Below, piece by piece: positions 1 through 4,990 of a DNA stretch of 5,310 bases. Source of the stretch: Bacillota bacterium (lineage in GTDB: Bacteria; Bacillota; Clostridia; Acetivibrionales; DTU013). Every line of letters starts with the position of its first letter. Positions within the stretch are counted from its first letter, which is position 1. The stretch spans positions 1 through 5,310 of the forward strand of contig JAEYRB010000018.1 of NCBI GenBank assembly GCA_023409735.1, in the 5' to 3' direction. The position numbers and the translations under genes were made by a program. Below the pieces are notes generated by a model, which made no database searches, had not been told where the DNA came from, and worked only from the letters and a program-made list of their open reading frames with translations.

Positions 1-88
1 TATTAAGGAAATCCTGAAAATATGGTTTTTTATATGATCTGCTCAGTGGCTGAAGATAACTATTAAGTCTTTTTATGAATAGAGACCT

Positions 89-1192
89 TTATTTCATTTC
101 CACAAGTGCCATAGTAATATCATCCTGAAGAATATTTTTATCATTGCTTCCGGCAAAGTTTTTCACCGATGCTTCAATATCAGCAAGAAGCTTTTCCGGT
201 GTTGATCTATTTTCATTCAATATGCTAAGAAGCCTGTCTTCACTGAAAAAGCTGCCATTGGAATTACGCATTTCAGTAAGGCCGTCAGTGTAAAGAAACA
301 GTCTGCTGCCGGTATGAAAAGGAACGCAGCTGTCTTTATAGGTGGGCTTGTCGATCCAGCTGCTTATTGGTATTCCCGGTTGCTTAATAAGTTCAAATCC
401 GGTGGCGCCAAATAATATTGGAAAGGTGTTAAGGCCTGCGTTAGAATAGAGTAAGCTTTTATTCTCAAGGTCAATGATCACATAAAATAATGTTATGTAA
501 AGCTCATCATTAAGCCCGCTCTGGTTAAAGCTTAGAAATAACTCCTCCAGTGCATTGGCCGGCGACAGAAGCTTTTTATTAAGCGATGAACTGAGGAAGA
601 TCGTAAGCAGCGAGGCAGGTACGCCATGGCCTGAAACATCTGCAATATAAATACCAACGTGGGAGCTGTCTATTTTAAATGCATCCACAAAATCACCACC
701 TAGGGATTCACAAGGCATATATCGGCATGAAAAACAAAGTCTGTTGTCATTTATAGCCTCGGGCAGCATACTTGACTGCAGCCTTTTTGCTATCTCCAGC
801 TCACTTCTTAATTTAATATTCTGTTCCTGTACATTGTTGTATAAGCGCTTTAACTGAGTTGTTTCGCGGAGCACTTCAACAATGGCGACTATTTCACCCG
901 ATTCATTTTTAATTGGTGAAGACATTACAGAAAACACTCTTTCGCCTATGTACTCCTCTTTTTCATGTGAGCTGCCGTCAATGATTGATTTTCTTGAGGT
1001 ACAGTTACTGCATGGAGCACAGCGCCCCAGCAGCTTATAGCACTTAATGCCGGTGGCTGATGTACCTAAAGCGTCTGACATTGCTTTATTCATGTAGATA
1101 ACATTATCATCTAGATCAAGGACTCTTACCCAATCAAACATGCCGTCCAGTATATTTTCTATGAAAGGGTTATTTTTAGTAATCAAATCCAT
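89..1192 (-). CDS. PAS domain-containing PP2C-type (SpoIIE/RsbU family) serine phosphatase
   Basis: The 367-residue cytoplasmic protein has three parts. Residues about 10-110 are a PAS sensor with a cysteine cluster (C51, C58, C61, C64). Residues about 111-145 form a helical, coiled-coil-like linker ending in AKRLQSSMLP, the sequence typical just before RsbU-type phosphatase domains. Residues about 150-367 are a SpoIIE-type PP2C domain. The expected metal-binding acidic motifs are present: GGDFVD (D167), IADVSGHG (D185), LYTDGLTE (D303) and QDDIT (D357/D358). No membrane segment is seen. Family knowledge: such enzymes dephosphorylate anti-anti-sigma (STAS) proteins in partner-switching pathways that release a sigma factor or drive another output. 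No STAS or anti-sigma gene lies in the window, so target and signal are unknown. The ATG is supported by AAGGGG six bases upstream on the minus strand. The gene is divergent from yyaC. The family is confident; the pathway is inferred. Confidence 0.93.
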   Translation of the reverse strand: MDLITKNNPFIENILDGMFDWVRVLDLDDNVIYMNKAMSDALGTSATGIKCYKLLGRCAPCSNCTSRKSIIDGSSHEKEEYIGERVFSVMSSPIKNESGEIVAIVEVLRETTQLKRLYNNVQEQNIKLRSELEIAKRLQSSMLPEAINDNRLCFSCRYMPCESLGGDFVDAFKIDSSHVGIYIADVSGHGVPASLLTIFLSSSLNKKLLSPANALEELFLSFNQSGLNDELYITLFYVIIDLENKSLLYSNAGLNTFPILFGATGFELIKQPGIPISSWIDKPTYKDSCVPFHTGSRLFLYTDGLTEMRNSNGSFFSEDRLLSILNENRSTPEKLLADIEASVKNFAGSNDKNILQDDITMALVEMK

Positions 1193-1374
1193 GTGTTGCC
1201 CCTTAATCCAATGTATTTTCTAATTCTTTACCCCAAATTTCGCAAAAGACTATTTTCCAAATAGACCTGAATTATTTTTTTACAATGCTTACAGCATAAT
1301 ACATCAAAAATTCTGTTTATTTGTATGATATCAGAAATGACTGCTCAAGTAAATCAGATGAGTTATTGGCTATT

Positions 1375-1403
1375 TTATACATTAAATTGAACGGGGAATA
1401 ATG
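1375..1403 (+). promoter_or_regulatory. Candidate forespore (sigma-F/G-type) promoter for yyaC
   Basis: The sequence GGGAATAATG at 1394-1403 fits every defined position of the sigma-F -10 consensus GGNNANAHTR as I remember it from Bacillus. Fourteen bases upstream is TTATA (1375-1379), four of five matches to the -35 consensus GYATA. The start would fall near 1410, giving a leader of about 115 bases before the yyaC ATG. A forespore promoter would suit a sporulation gene, but the motif is short and the spacing slightly under the usual 15, so this is a suggestion. Confidence 0.35.
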
Positions 1404-1454
1404 AGTATAGTAATAAAAACCTGTGATCTGTAAATAATATAATAACGGGACGTG

Positions 1455-1491
1455 GGAAATTTTTCTGAATTCGAAAAATTTTCTAAAAACT
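1455..1491. promoter_or_regulatory. Inverted repeat with overlapping CodY-like box upstream of yyaC
   Basis: AAATTTTTC (1457-1465) and GAAAAATTT (1473-1481) are perfect 9-bp complements around a 7-base spacer TGAATTC. One G-U and one G-C pair extend the stem to 1455-1483. Overlapping its right arm, 1477-1491 reads AATTTTCTAAAAACT, which matches the CodY box AATTTTCWGAAAATT at 13 of 15 positions. There is no T-run suited to a terminator. It lies between the candidate promoters and the yyaC ribosome binding site, so it could be an operator or a leader hairpin. Chance matches to AT-rich motifs are a real risk here. Confidence 0.35.
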
Positions 1492-1511
1492 GATACGTTA
1501 TAAAAATGTTC

Positions 1512-1518
1512 AGGAAGG
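1512..1518 (+). promoter_or_regulatory. Ribosome binding site that fixes the yyaC start
   Basis: AGGAAGG lies five bases before the ATG at 1524. An upstream in-frame ATG at 1506 would put this Shine-Dalgarno sequence inside the coding region and has no such sequence of its own, so 1524 is the preferred start. Confidence 0.75.
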
Positions 1519-1523
1519 TTTTT

Positions 1524-2147
1524 ATGTTTTCAAAAACGACAGAAGGCCAAAAGTATATAGACGTATGTAGCGCAACAGCCTTCAAATGCTTTACTGATGA
1601 GTTATACAGACATATAAGCAGGGCGCAGAAAAGTGGCTGCAGATCTATAGCATTTGTTTGTATAGGTACTGACAGATCAACAGGAGACAGCTTGGGACCG
1701 CTGATAGGCTATAAAATATCTAACCTTAAGCATAAAAAGGTTTATGTATATGGAAACCTTGAAAATCCTGTGCATGCAAAGAATCTTGATGAGGCTATGA
1801 ATAAGCTGGCATCAGATTGCGTACAGCCGTTTGTAATTGCAATAGATGCATGCCTTGGAAAGCTGGAGCATGTAGGTTATATCACAATAGGAGAGGGCCC
1901 GATAAAACCCGGATCAGGAGTAAATAAGGAATTGACTCCGGTAGGTGATATGTTTGTTACCGGTATAGTTAATTTTGGAGGCTTTATGGATTTTCTTGTA
2001 CTTCAAAACACAAGACTTAATATAGTTATGAAAATAGCTGACCTTATTGCAGCCGGAATACGATATGTCCTTTGGAAACTGGAGTCTGAGAGCAGTAGAT
2101 ATACAGAAGATTTTGATGAGGATATCATCCCCGAAAAGTCTGTCTGA
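1524..2147 (+). CDS. yyaC: Spore protease-like sporulation protein YyaC (DUF1256)
   Basis: The 207-residue protein carries the conserved blocks of the YyaC/DUF1256 family: CIGTDRSTGDSLGP (residues 46-59), GNLENPVHAKNL (77-88), AIDACLG (106-112), a PGSGV-containing segment (about 125-140), VGDMFVTGIVN (140-150) and LQNTRL (160-165). The family is related in fold to the GPR germination protease and hydrogenase-maturation peptidases. Conserved acidic residues D50, D55, D108 and D142 are candidates for metal or active-site roles. Its substrate is not established as far as I know. It is a hallmark of endospore formers, and I recall yyaC as forespore-expressed in B. subtilis. No signal peptide or membrane helix is visible, so it is probably cytoplasmic. 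The last 25 residues are acidic and family-variable. A forespore-type promoter candidate lies upstream. Family assignment is strong; biochemical function is open. Confidence 0.93.
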   Translation: MFSKTTEGQKYIDVCSATAFKCFTDELYRHISRAQKSGCRSIAFVCIGTDRSTGDSLGPLIGYKISNLKHKKVYVYGNLENPVHAKNLDEAMNKLASDCVQPFVIAIDACLGKLEHVGYITIGEGPIKPGSGVNKELTPVGDMFVTGIVNFGGFMDFLVLQNTRLNIVMKIADLIAAGIRYVLWKLESESSRYTEDFDEDIIPEKSV

Positions 2148-2187
2148 TATTATGATTATTCATTCTCTCAATTTGTTCAGACATTTT
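2141..2187 (+). terminator. Weak terminator-like inverted repeat at the end of yyaC
   Basis: TGTCTGA (2141-2147, ending in the yyaC stop codon) is perfectly complementary to TCAGACA (2177-2183), followed by TTTT. The 29-base loop is long for an intrinsic terminator and the T-run is only four bases, so termination would be inefficient at best. The T-run runs into the -35 element proposed for the next gene. Confidence 0.3.
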
Positions 2188-2213
2188 GACCATAAATTCT
2201 TATAATATAATGT
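2186..2213 (+). promoter_or_regulatory. Candidate vegetative promoter for the DUF5668-like gene
   Basis: TTGACC (2186-2191) is a good -35 element. Two overlapping TATAAT hexamers follow at 2201-2206 and 2206-2211, but with spacers of 9 and 14 bases, both shorter than ideal. TAATGT at 2208-2213 gives a 16-base spacer. A promoter here is likely; the exact -10 is uncertain. Confidence 0.45.
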
Positions 2214-2242
2214 AGATGTCAAACGTGATTTGCTAATAAGTT

Positions 2243-2248
2243 GGGAGG
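2243..2248 (+). promoter_or_regulatory. Ribosome binding site selecting a GTG start
   Basis: GGGAGG lies eight bases before the GTG at 2257. A TTG at 2230 is also in frame but would place this site inside the coding sequence, so the GTG is chosen. Confidence 0.7.
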
Positions 2249-2256
2249 ATATTAAT

Positions 2257-2790
2257 GTGAATAAAAATGCTAAATGGCTCGGAAGTATTCTGGTGATTGT
2301 TGGTGTACTATTTTTGCTTCAAAATTTTAATATTTTTAATATATGGGAATATATTAATATAGGTTATATACTTGGACATTTCTGGCCTGCGATATTCCTG
2401 ATGCTGCCGGGCTTTATATTCCATGTAAGCTTCTTTTCAGGAAAGGAAAGGGATGCAGGTATTCTTGTGCCGGGCGGAATATTGCTTGTACTTGGCGCTG
2501 CTTTTCAGATCAATATGCTTTTCGGTGGATGGGATATTACATGGCCAATTTATATATTCGCTGTAGCATTCGGACTTTTTGAATTGTATGCCTTTGGCAA
2601 CAGGGATAAAGGACTGCTCATACCAATAGGAATTTTGGGCGGACTTTCGGTTATATTTTTCTTATCGTTTTCGCTTAACAGGCTTCTAAGCTTTAACACA
2701 AAACCGTTTGTACTGCCGGTGATACTTATCGGAATAGGATTGCTGGTATTCTTTAACGGAAAGAACGGCGGATCAAAAGAAAAATTTTAA
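2257..2790 (+). CDS. Six-helix integral membrane protein, DUF5668/LiaF N-terminal-like
   Basis: The 177-residue, very hydrophobic protein has six likely transmembrane segments at about residues 6-22, 42-60, 67-87, 94-112, 118-140 and 148-166, with a basic C-terminal tail. Helix 1 ends in LFLLQNF and helix 2 begins HFWPAIFLMLPG. Together with a second W-P at 95-97 (TWPIY), this is the pattern of the DUF5668 / LiaI-LiaF-like transmembrane module. Family knowledge: proteins with this module occur in envelope-stress modules such as LiaFSR, but the C-terminal LiaF domain that acts on a sensor kinase is missing here and no kinase or regulator lies nearby. I therefore give no function beyond a small membrane protein. 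It starts 109 bases after yyaC, probably from its own promoter, and ends 70 bases before the rubredoxin gene with no clear terminator, so read-through into rubredoxin is possible. Confidence 0.8.
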   Translation: MNKNAKWLGSILVIVGVLFLLQNFNIFNIWEYINIGYILGHFWPAIFLMLPGFIFHVSFFSGKERDAGILVPGGILLVLGAAFQINMLFGGWDITWPIYIFAVAFGLFELYAFGNRDKGLLIPIGILGGLSVIFFLSFSLNRLLSFNTKPFVLPVILIGIGLLVFFNGKNGGSKEKF

Positions 2791-2794
2791 TTTT

Positions 2795-2825
2795 TTGGTT
2801 AATAGATGCTCCATAGTGGTAATAT
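2795..2825 (+). promoter_or_regulatory. Candidate promoter for rubredoxin
   Basis: TGGTAATAT at 2817-2825 is an extended -10 element (TGn followed by TAATAT). The closest -35-like hexamer is TTGGTT (2795-2800), 19 bases away. The start would be near 2832, about 29 bases before the ATG. Confidence 0.4.
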
Positions 2826-2860
2826 ACTTACAAATAAATACTTGAAATGGAGATGAAATT

Positions 2861-3019
2861 ATGGAGAAATATGTATGCACAGCGTGCGGATATGTTTATG
2901 ATCCTGAGATTGGAGATCCTGATAGTGGAATAGAACCCGGTACTGCGTTTGAAGATATTCCTGAGGATTGGGTATGCCCGATCTGCGGAGTTGGCAAGGA
3001 TATGTTTGAGAAGGAATAA
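2861..3019 (+). CDS. Rubredoxin
   Basis: The 52-residue protein is a typical single-domain rubredoxin: YVCTACGYVYDP near the start and WVCPICGVGKD near the end. The four cysteines C6, C9, C39 and C42 (two CxxC-G pairs) bind one iron atom. Residues between them (GDPDSGIEPGTAFEDIPEDW) match the family, including the conserved aromatic positions Y4, Y11, F30 and W37. It is a small cytoplasmic electron carrier. In anaerobes it commonly serves oxygen and peroxide detoxification (for example with rubrerythrin or flavodiiron proteins), but no partner is encoded in the window. The ATG is supported by GGAG eight bases upstream. It lies between a membrane protein gene and glnA with its own promoter candidate and no clear terminator after it; nothing ties it functionally to glnA. 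Confidence 0.96.
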   Translation: MEKYVCTACGYVYDPEIGDPDSGIEPGTAFEDIPEDWVCPICGVGKDMFEKE

Positions 3020-3027
3020 AATTATGG

Positions 3028-3055
3028 TTGCATAGTTACGGTATTATGCTATAAT
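3028..3055 (+). promoter_or_regulatory. glnA promoter (extended -10)
   Basis: TTGCAT (3028-3033) and TATAAT (3050-3055) are 16 bases apart, and TGC directly before the -10 makes it an extended -10. This is the best vegetative promoter in the window. The predicted start is about 3062, giving a leader of some 117 bases before glnA. Confidence 0.7.
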
Positions 3056-3084
3056 AATCAAATAAATGGATATTTTATTTGATT
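3056..3084. promoter_or_regulatory. Perfect 11-bp inverted repeat over the glnA start site (operator-like)
   Basis: AATCAAATAAA (3056-3066) and TTTATTTGATT (3074-3084) are exact complements around the 7-base spacer TGGATAT. It begins immediately after the -10 box and covers the predicted start, a classical repressor position. It does not fit the GlnR/TnrA box (TGTNA-N7-TNACA). A weak terminator for rubredoxin is a less likely alternative, because the stem has no G-C-rich base and no T-run follows. Confidence 0.5.
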
Positions 3085-3089
3085 GGTAA

Positions 3090-3131
3090 GGAACAACGGC
3101 GTTCTCAAACGGGATAGTTATGCCCGATTTG
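3090..3131 (+). promoter_or_regulatory. ANTAR-type two-hairpin antiterminator candidate in the glnA leader
   Basis: The first hairpin has the stem GGAAC (3090-3094) / GTTCT (3101-3105) and the hexaloop AACGGC, with A at position 1 and G at position 4 as known for ANTAR-protein RNA targets. The second follows with no linker: CAAACGGG (3106-3113) / CCCG-A-TTTG (3123-3131), loop AUAGUUAUG. The first six loop bases again have A1 and G4, although the simplest fold gives nine loop bases rather than six. Forming the first hairpin uses bases 3101-3105, which belong to the lower stem of the terminator. The two structures therefore exclude each other, as in nasR- and eut-type antitermination. The regulator gene is not in the window. 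Confidence 0.55.
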
Positions 3132-3143
3132 AGGCGCTTTTTT
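3099..3143 (+). terminator. Intrinsic terminator (attenuator) in the glnA leader
   Basis: GCG-UU-CUCAAACGGG (3099-3113) pairs with CCCG-A-UUUGAG-G-CGC (3123-3137) around a 9-base loop and is followed at once by six T (3138-3143). It lies about 20 bases before the glnA ribosome binding site and downstream of the promoter, so it would stop glnA transcription unless disrupted. Confidence 0.75.
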
Positions 3144-3178
3144 GTTGCCTTGAAGTAAGAATGTGGAGGAGATAGCAT

Positions 3179-4513
3179 ATGCCAAAGTACACCAAGGAAG
3201 ATGTAATAAGATTAGTTAAAGAAAATGAGGTTGAGTTCATCAGGCTACAGTTTACCGATATCTTCGGCATGCTGAAGAATGTAGCGATCACAGCGGGGCA
3301 GCTGGAAAAGGCGCTTGATAACAAATGTATGTTTGATGGCTCGTCAATAGAAGGCTTTGTAAGAATTGAGGAGTCTGATATGTATCTCAGACCGGATACT
3401 GATACGTTTGTCATATTCCCATGGAGACCCCAGAATGGAAAGGTTGCAAGAATGATATGCGATGTATATAATTGCGATGGCACTCCTTTTGCTGGAGATC
3501 CCAGGTACATCTTAAGAAAAACACTGGAACGGGCTGCAAAAATGGGTTTTGACACATTCAATGCGGGACCTGAATGTGAGTTCTTTCTTTTCCTGACAGA
3601 TAATGAAGGAAATCCTACAACTATTACACATGACAAGGCGGGATATTTCGATCTGGGGCCTGTGGATCTGGGTGAAAACGCCAGAAGAGATATGTGCCTG
3701 GCCTTAGAGGAGATGGGCTTCGAGGTGGAGGCATCCCACCATGAGGTAGCACCGGGACAGCATGAGATAGACTTTAAATACAATGACGCACTTACCGCAG
3801 CAGACGCGATACTTACCTTTAAGCTGGTGGTAAAGACAATAGCTCAGAGGCATGGTCTTCATGCAACATTTATGCCTAAGCCTGTTTATGGAATAGCCGG
3901 TTCAGGCATGCATGTAAATACCTCACTATTTAAAAATGGGGAGAACATATTCTTTGATGAAAAGGACTCTCTGCAGCTAAGCAAGGAAGCCTACTGGTTT
4001 ATAGGCGGACTTATGAAGAATATGCCTTCCATGACGGCTTTGACGAACCCGCTTGTCAATTCATACAAAAGACTTGTACCGGGATATGAGGCTCCGGTAT
4101 ACATAGCATGGTCTGCAAGAAACAGAAGCCCTCTGATAAGAGTTCCTGCCGCACGCGGTTCGGCAACCAGGCTCGAGTTGAGATGCCCTGATCCAAGCTG
4201 TAATCCGTATCTTGTGTTGGCAGCCATTCTTGCGGCCGGTCTTGATGGCATAGAAAATAAAATTGAGCCTGCTGCTCCATGCAACAAGAACATATTTGAG
4301 ATGTCGGATGAGGAAAGATGCGCTGACGGAATTTGTGCGCTTCCCGGCAGTCTTGACGATGCTATTGAGACAATGAGCAAAAGCAGCTTTATGAAGGATG
4401 TACTTGGCGAGCATATTTTTAATAAATATATCGAAGCCAAAAAAGCGGAATGTAATGACTACAAGACTAGAGTCAGCAAATGGGAGATTGACTCTTATCT
4501 AATGAAATATTAG
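3179..4513 (+). CDS. glnA: Glutamine synthetase, type I-alpha
   Basis: The protein makes glutamine from glutamate, ammonia and ATP as a dodecamer in the cytoplasm. Its 444 residues are the usual length for the Gram-positive I-alpha class. The N-terminal beta-grasp domain holds FDGSSIEGF (52-60). The catalytic domain has PECEFF with E132 and E134, EVAPGQHEIDF (189-199), GSGMHVN with H245, the glutamate-flap region KRLVPGYEAP (R298, E304) and the arginine-rich ARNRSP and RLELR segments (313-335). The adenylylation tyrosine loop and the insertion of the I-beta class are absent, so control is expected by feedback inhibition and transcription. R62 and E424, important in B. subtilis GlnA feedback control, are both present. 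The ATG has GGAGGAG seven bases upstream. An attenuator and operator-like repeat precede it. No glnR gene accompanies it, unlike Bacillus. Confidence 0.98.
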   Translation: MPKYTKEDVIRLVKENEVEFIRLQFTDIFGMLKNVAITAGQLEKALDNKCMFDGSSIEGFVRIEESDMYLRPDTDTFVIFPWRPQNGKVARMICDVYNCDGTPFAGDPRYILRKTLERAAKMGFDTFNAGPECEFFLFLTDNEGNPTTITHDKAGYFDLGPVDLGENARRDMCLALEEMGFEVEASHHEVAPGQHEIDFKYNDALTAADAILTFKLVVKTIAQRHGLHATFMPKPVYGIAGSGMHVNTSLFKNGENIFFDEKDSLQLSKEAYWFIGGLMKNMPSMTALTNPLVNSYKRLVPGYEAPVYIAWSARNRSPLIRVPAARGSATRLELRCPDPSCNPYLVLAAILAAGLDGIENKIEPAAPCNKNIFEMSDEERCADGICALPGSLDDAIETMSKSSFMKDVLGEHIFNKYIEAKKAECNDYKTRVSKWEIDSYLMKY

Positions 4514-4532
4514 TACGTAGTTATTTATCCTC

Positions 4533-4557
4533 CGCACCATGTTTTCAAAGTGGTGCG
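4533..4557. repeat. 7-bp inverted repeat 19 bases after glnA
   Basis: CGCACCA (4533-4539) and TGGTGCG (4551-4557) are perfect complements around an 11-base loop. No T-run follows on either strand, so it is not a canonical terminator, although it is the only stem near the glnA end and may protect or end the message. Confidence 0.5.
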
Positions 4558-4565
4558 TAATGTGC

Positions 4566-4697
4566 TAAAATTATAGCGAGGCGGTAAGACGCCCCCAACC
4601 TTGGTGATACTCTGCTGAGGCTGGTCAGTGATTTTGACATCTGATTGCCACGGTATTTAGGTTTGAAAAATTTTAAAAAAGAAACTTTCTTCAAACC
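4566..4697 (+). ncRNA. Candidate structured RNA or long leader between glnA and the DUF951 gene
   Basis: The stretch is more GC-rich than its surroundings and folds well by eye. There is a hairpin GGCG-GUAAGA-CGCC (4580-4593). A long irregular stem joins CAACCU/GAUACU (4596-4611) with GGUAUU/AGGUU-U-G (4652-4665), enclosing the hairpin UGGUCAG/CUGA-UUG-CCA (4622-4650). An AT-rich stem GGTTTGAA/TTCAAACC (4660-4667 / 4690-4697) overlaps the end. An extended -10 (TGC-TAAAAT, 4563-4571) with a poor -35 would start transcription near 4578. I could not match it to a riboswitch, SRP, 6S or tRNA. It may be a free small RNA, a cis-acting leader of the downstream gene, or chance structure. Confidence 0.3.
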
Positions 4698-4735
4698 AAA
4701 GTGTTATTACAATTAAGTGCTGCGGTATATGAAAT

Positions 4736-4739
4736 GGGG
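4736..4739 (+). promoter_or_regulatory. Ribosome binding site deciding the DUF951 start
   Basis: GGGG lies seven bases before the ATG at 4747. In-frame upstream starts (GTG 4717, ATG 4729) lack a site of their own, and homology begins at the later ATG. Confidence 0.6.
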
Positions 4740-4746
4740 TAATGCT

Positions 4747-4965
4747 ATGGCCGATAAATATTGTGTTGGAGATATTGTTGAATTTAGAAAGCTTCATCCT
4801 TGCGGGTGCAAGCAGTGGGAAGTAATGAGGAAAGGAGCGGACTTCAGGGTAAAATGCTTGGGTTGCTCCCATCAGGTCATGCTTCCAAGGCCTAAGTTCG
4901 AAAAAAGTGTTAAAAAAATTATTAAATCAAATATTCAAGTCACAGAGGCTGAGACCGATAAGTAA
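4747..4965 (+). CDS. DUF951 (YyzM-type) small cysteine-containing protein
   Basis: The 72-residue protein matches the DUF951 pattern along most of its length: YCVGDIVEFRKLHPCG (5-20), W24, R28-x-GAD-x-R-x-KC (28-37), CxxC (C37, C40) and VMLPR (44-48), then a basic tail. Family members are usually 60-70 residues. C19, C37 and C40, possibly with C21, could form a small zinc-ribbon-like site, but metal binding is inferred only. It is soluble and without a signal peptide. The function of the family is unknown to me. In B. subtilis the homologue yyzM lies, as I recall, in the same origin-proximal region as yyaC, which fits the presence of both here. It is preceded by the structured intergenic stretch and followed by a strong terminator-like stem, so it is probably a single-gene unit. 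Confidence 0.88.
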   Translation: MADKYCVGDIVEFRKLHPCGCKQWEVMRKGADFRVKCLGCSHQVMLPRPKFEKSVKKIIKSNIQVTEAETDK

Positions 4966-4990
4966 TAGGCGGGATCGGCACTAATCTACA

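Larger units (their letters stand above)
1193..1523. other. Divergent intergenic region between the phosphatase gene and yyaC
   Basis: About 330 AT-rich bases hold no convincing gene. On the minus strand the phosphatase ribosome binding site (AAGGGG, about 1200-1205) is clear. Its promoter is not: the best candidate is a TTGATG/TGTAAA pair 17 bases apart on the minus strand around 1275-1310, which is weak. On the plus strand there are a forespore-type promoter candidate (1375-1403), an alternative vegetative pair TTGAAC (1387-1392) and TAATAA (1411-1416), and an inverted repeat with an overlapping CodY-like box (1455-1491). A small 5-bp palindrome, ATGCT-TAC-AGCAT, sits at 1285-1297. Confidence 0.6.

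Noticed and set aside
7..66. Possible C-terminal tail of an upstream plus-strand gene (reads GNPENMVFYMICSVAEDNY then stop)
   Set aside because: The frame has a stop codon at 4-6, so it cannot continue from outside the window, and no start with a ribosome binding site precedes it.
1382..1585. Minus-strand open frame spanning the yyaC upstream region
   Set aside because: It overlaps the yyaC start and its control region and has no recognisable protein features.
3118..3783. Long minus-strand open frame over the start of glnA
   Set aside because: It is a shadow of the glnA codons, with no family resemblance and low-complexity, serine-rich composition.
3991..4440. Several overlapping minus-strand open frames within the 3' half of glnA
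   Set aside because: All are antisense to conserved glnA sequence and have no ribosome binding site or recognisable motif.
4574..4630. tRNA-like D-arm sequence (ATAGCGAGGCGGTAAGACGC)
   Set aside because: The start resembles a tRNA D-arm, but there is no 5-bp anticodon stem with a 7-base loop, no GTTCRA T-loop and no acceptor stem.
4578..4656. M-box or S-box riboswitch, suggested by GGTGATACTCTGCTG
   Set aside because: Only a short similarity is present. The other conserved core segments of these riboswitches are missing, and the downstream gene is neither a magnesium transporter nor a sulfur gene.
4657..4872. Minus-strand open frame antisense to the DUF951 gene
   Set aside because: It is a shadow of a conserved family and has no supporting signals.
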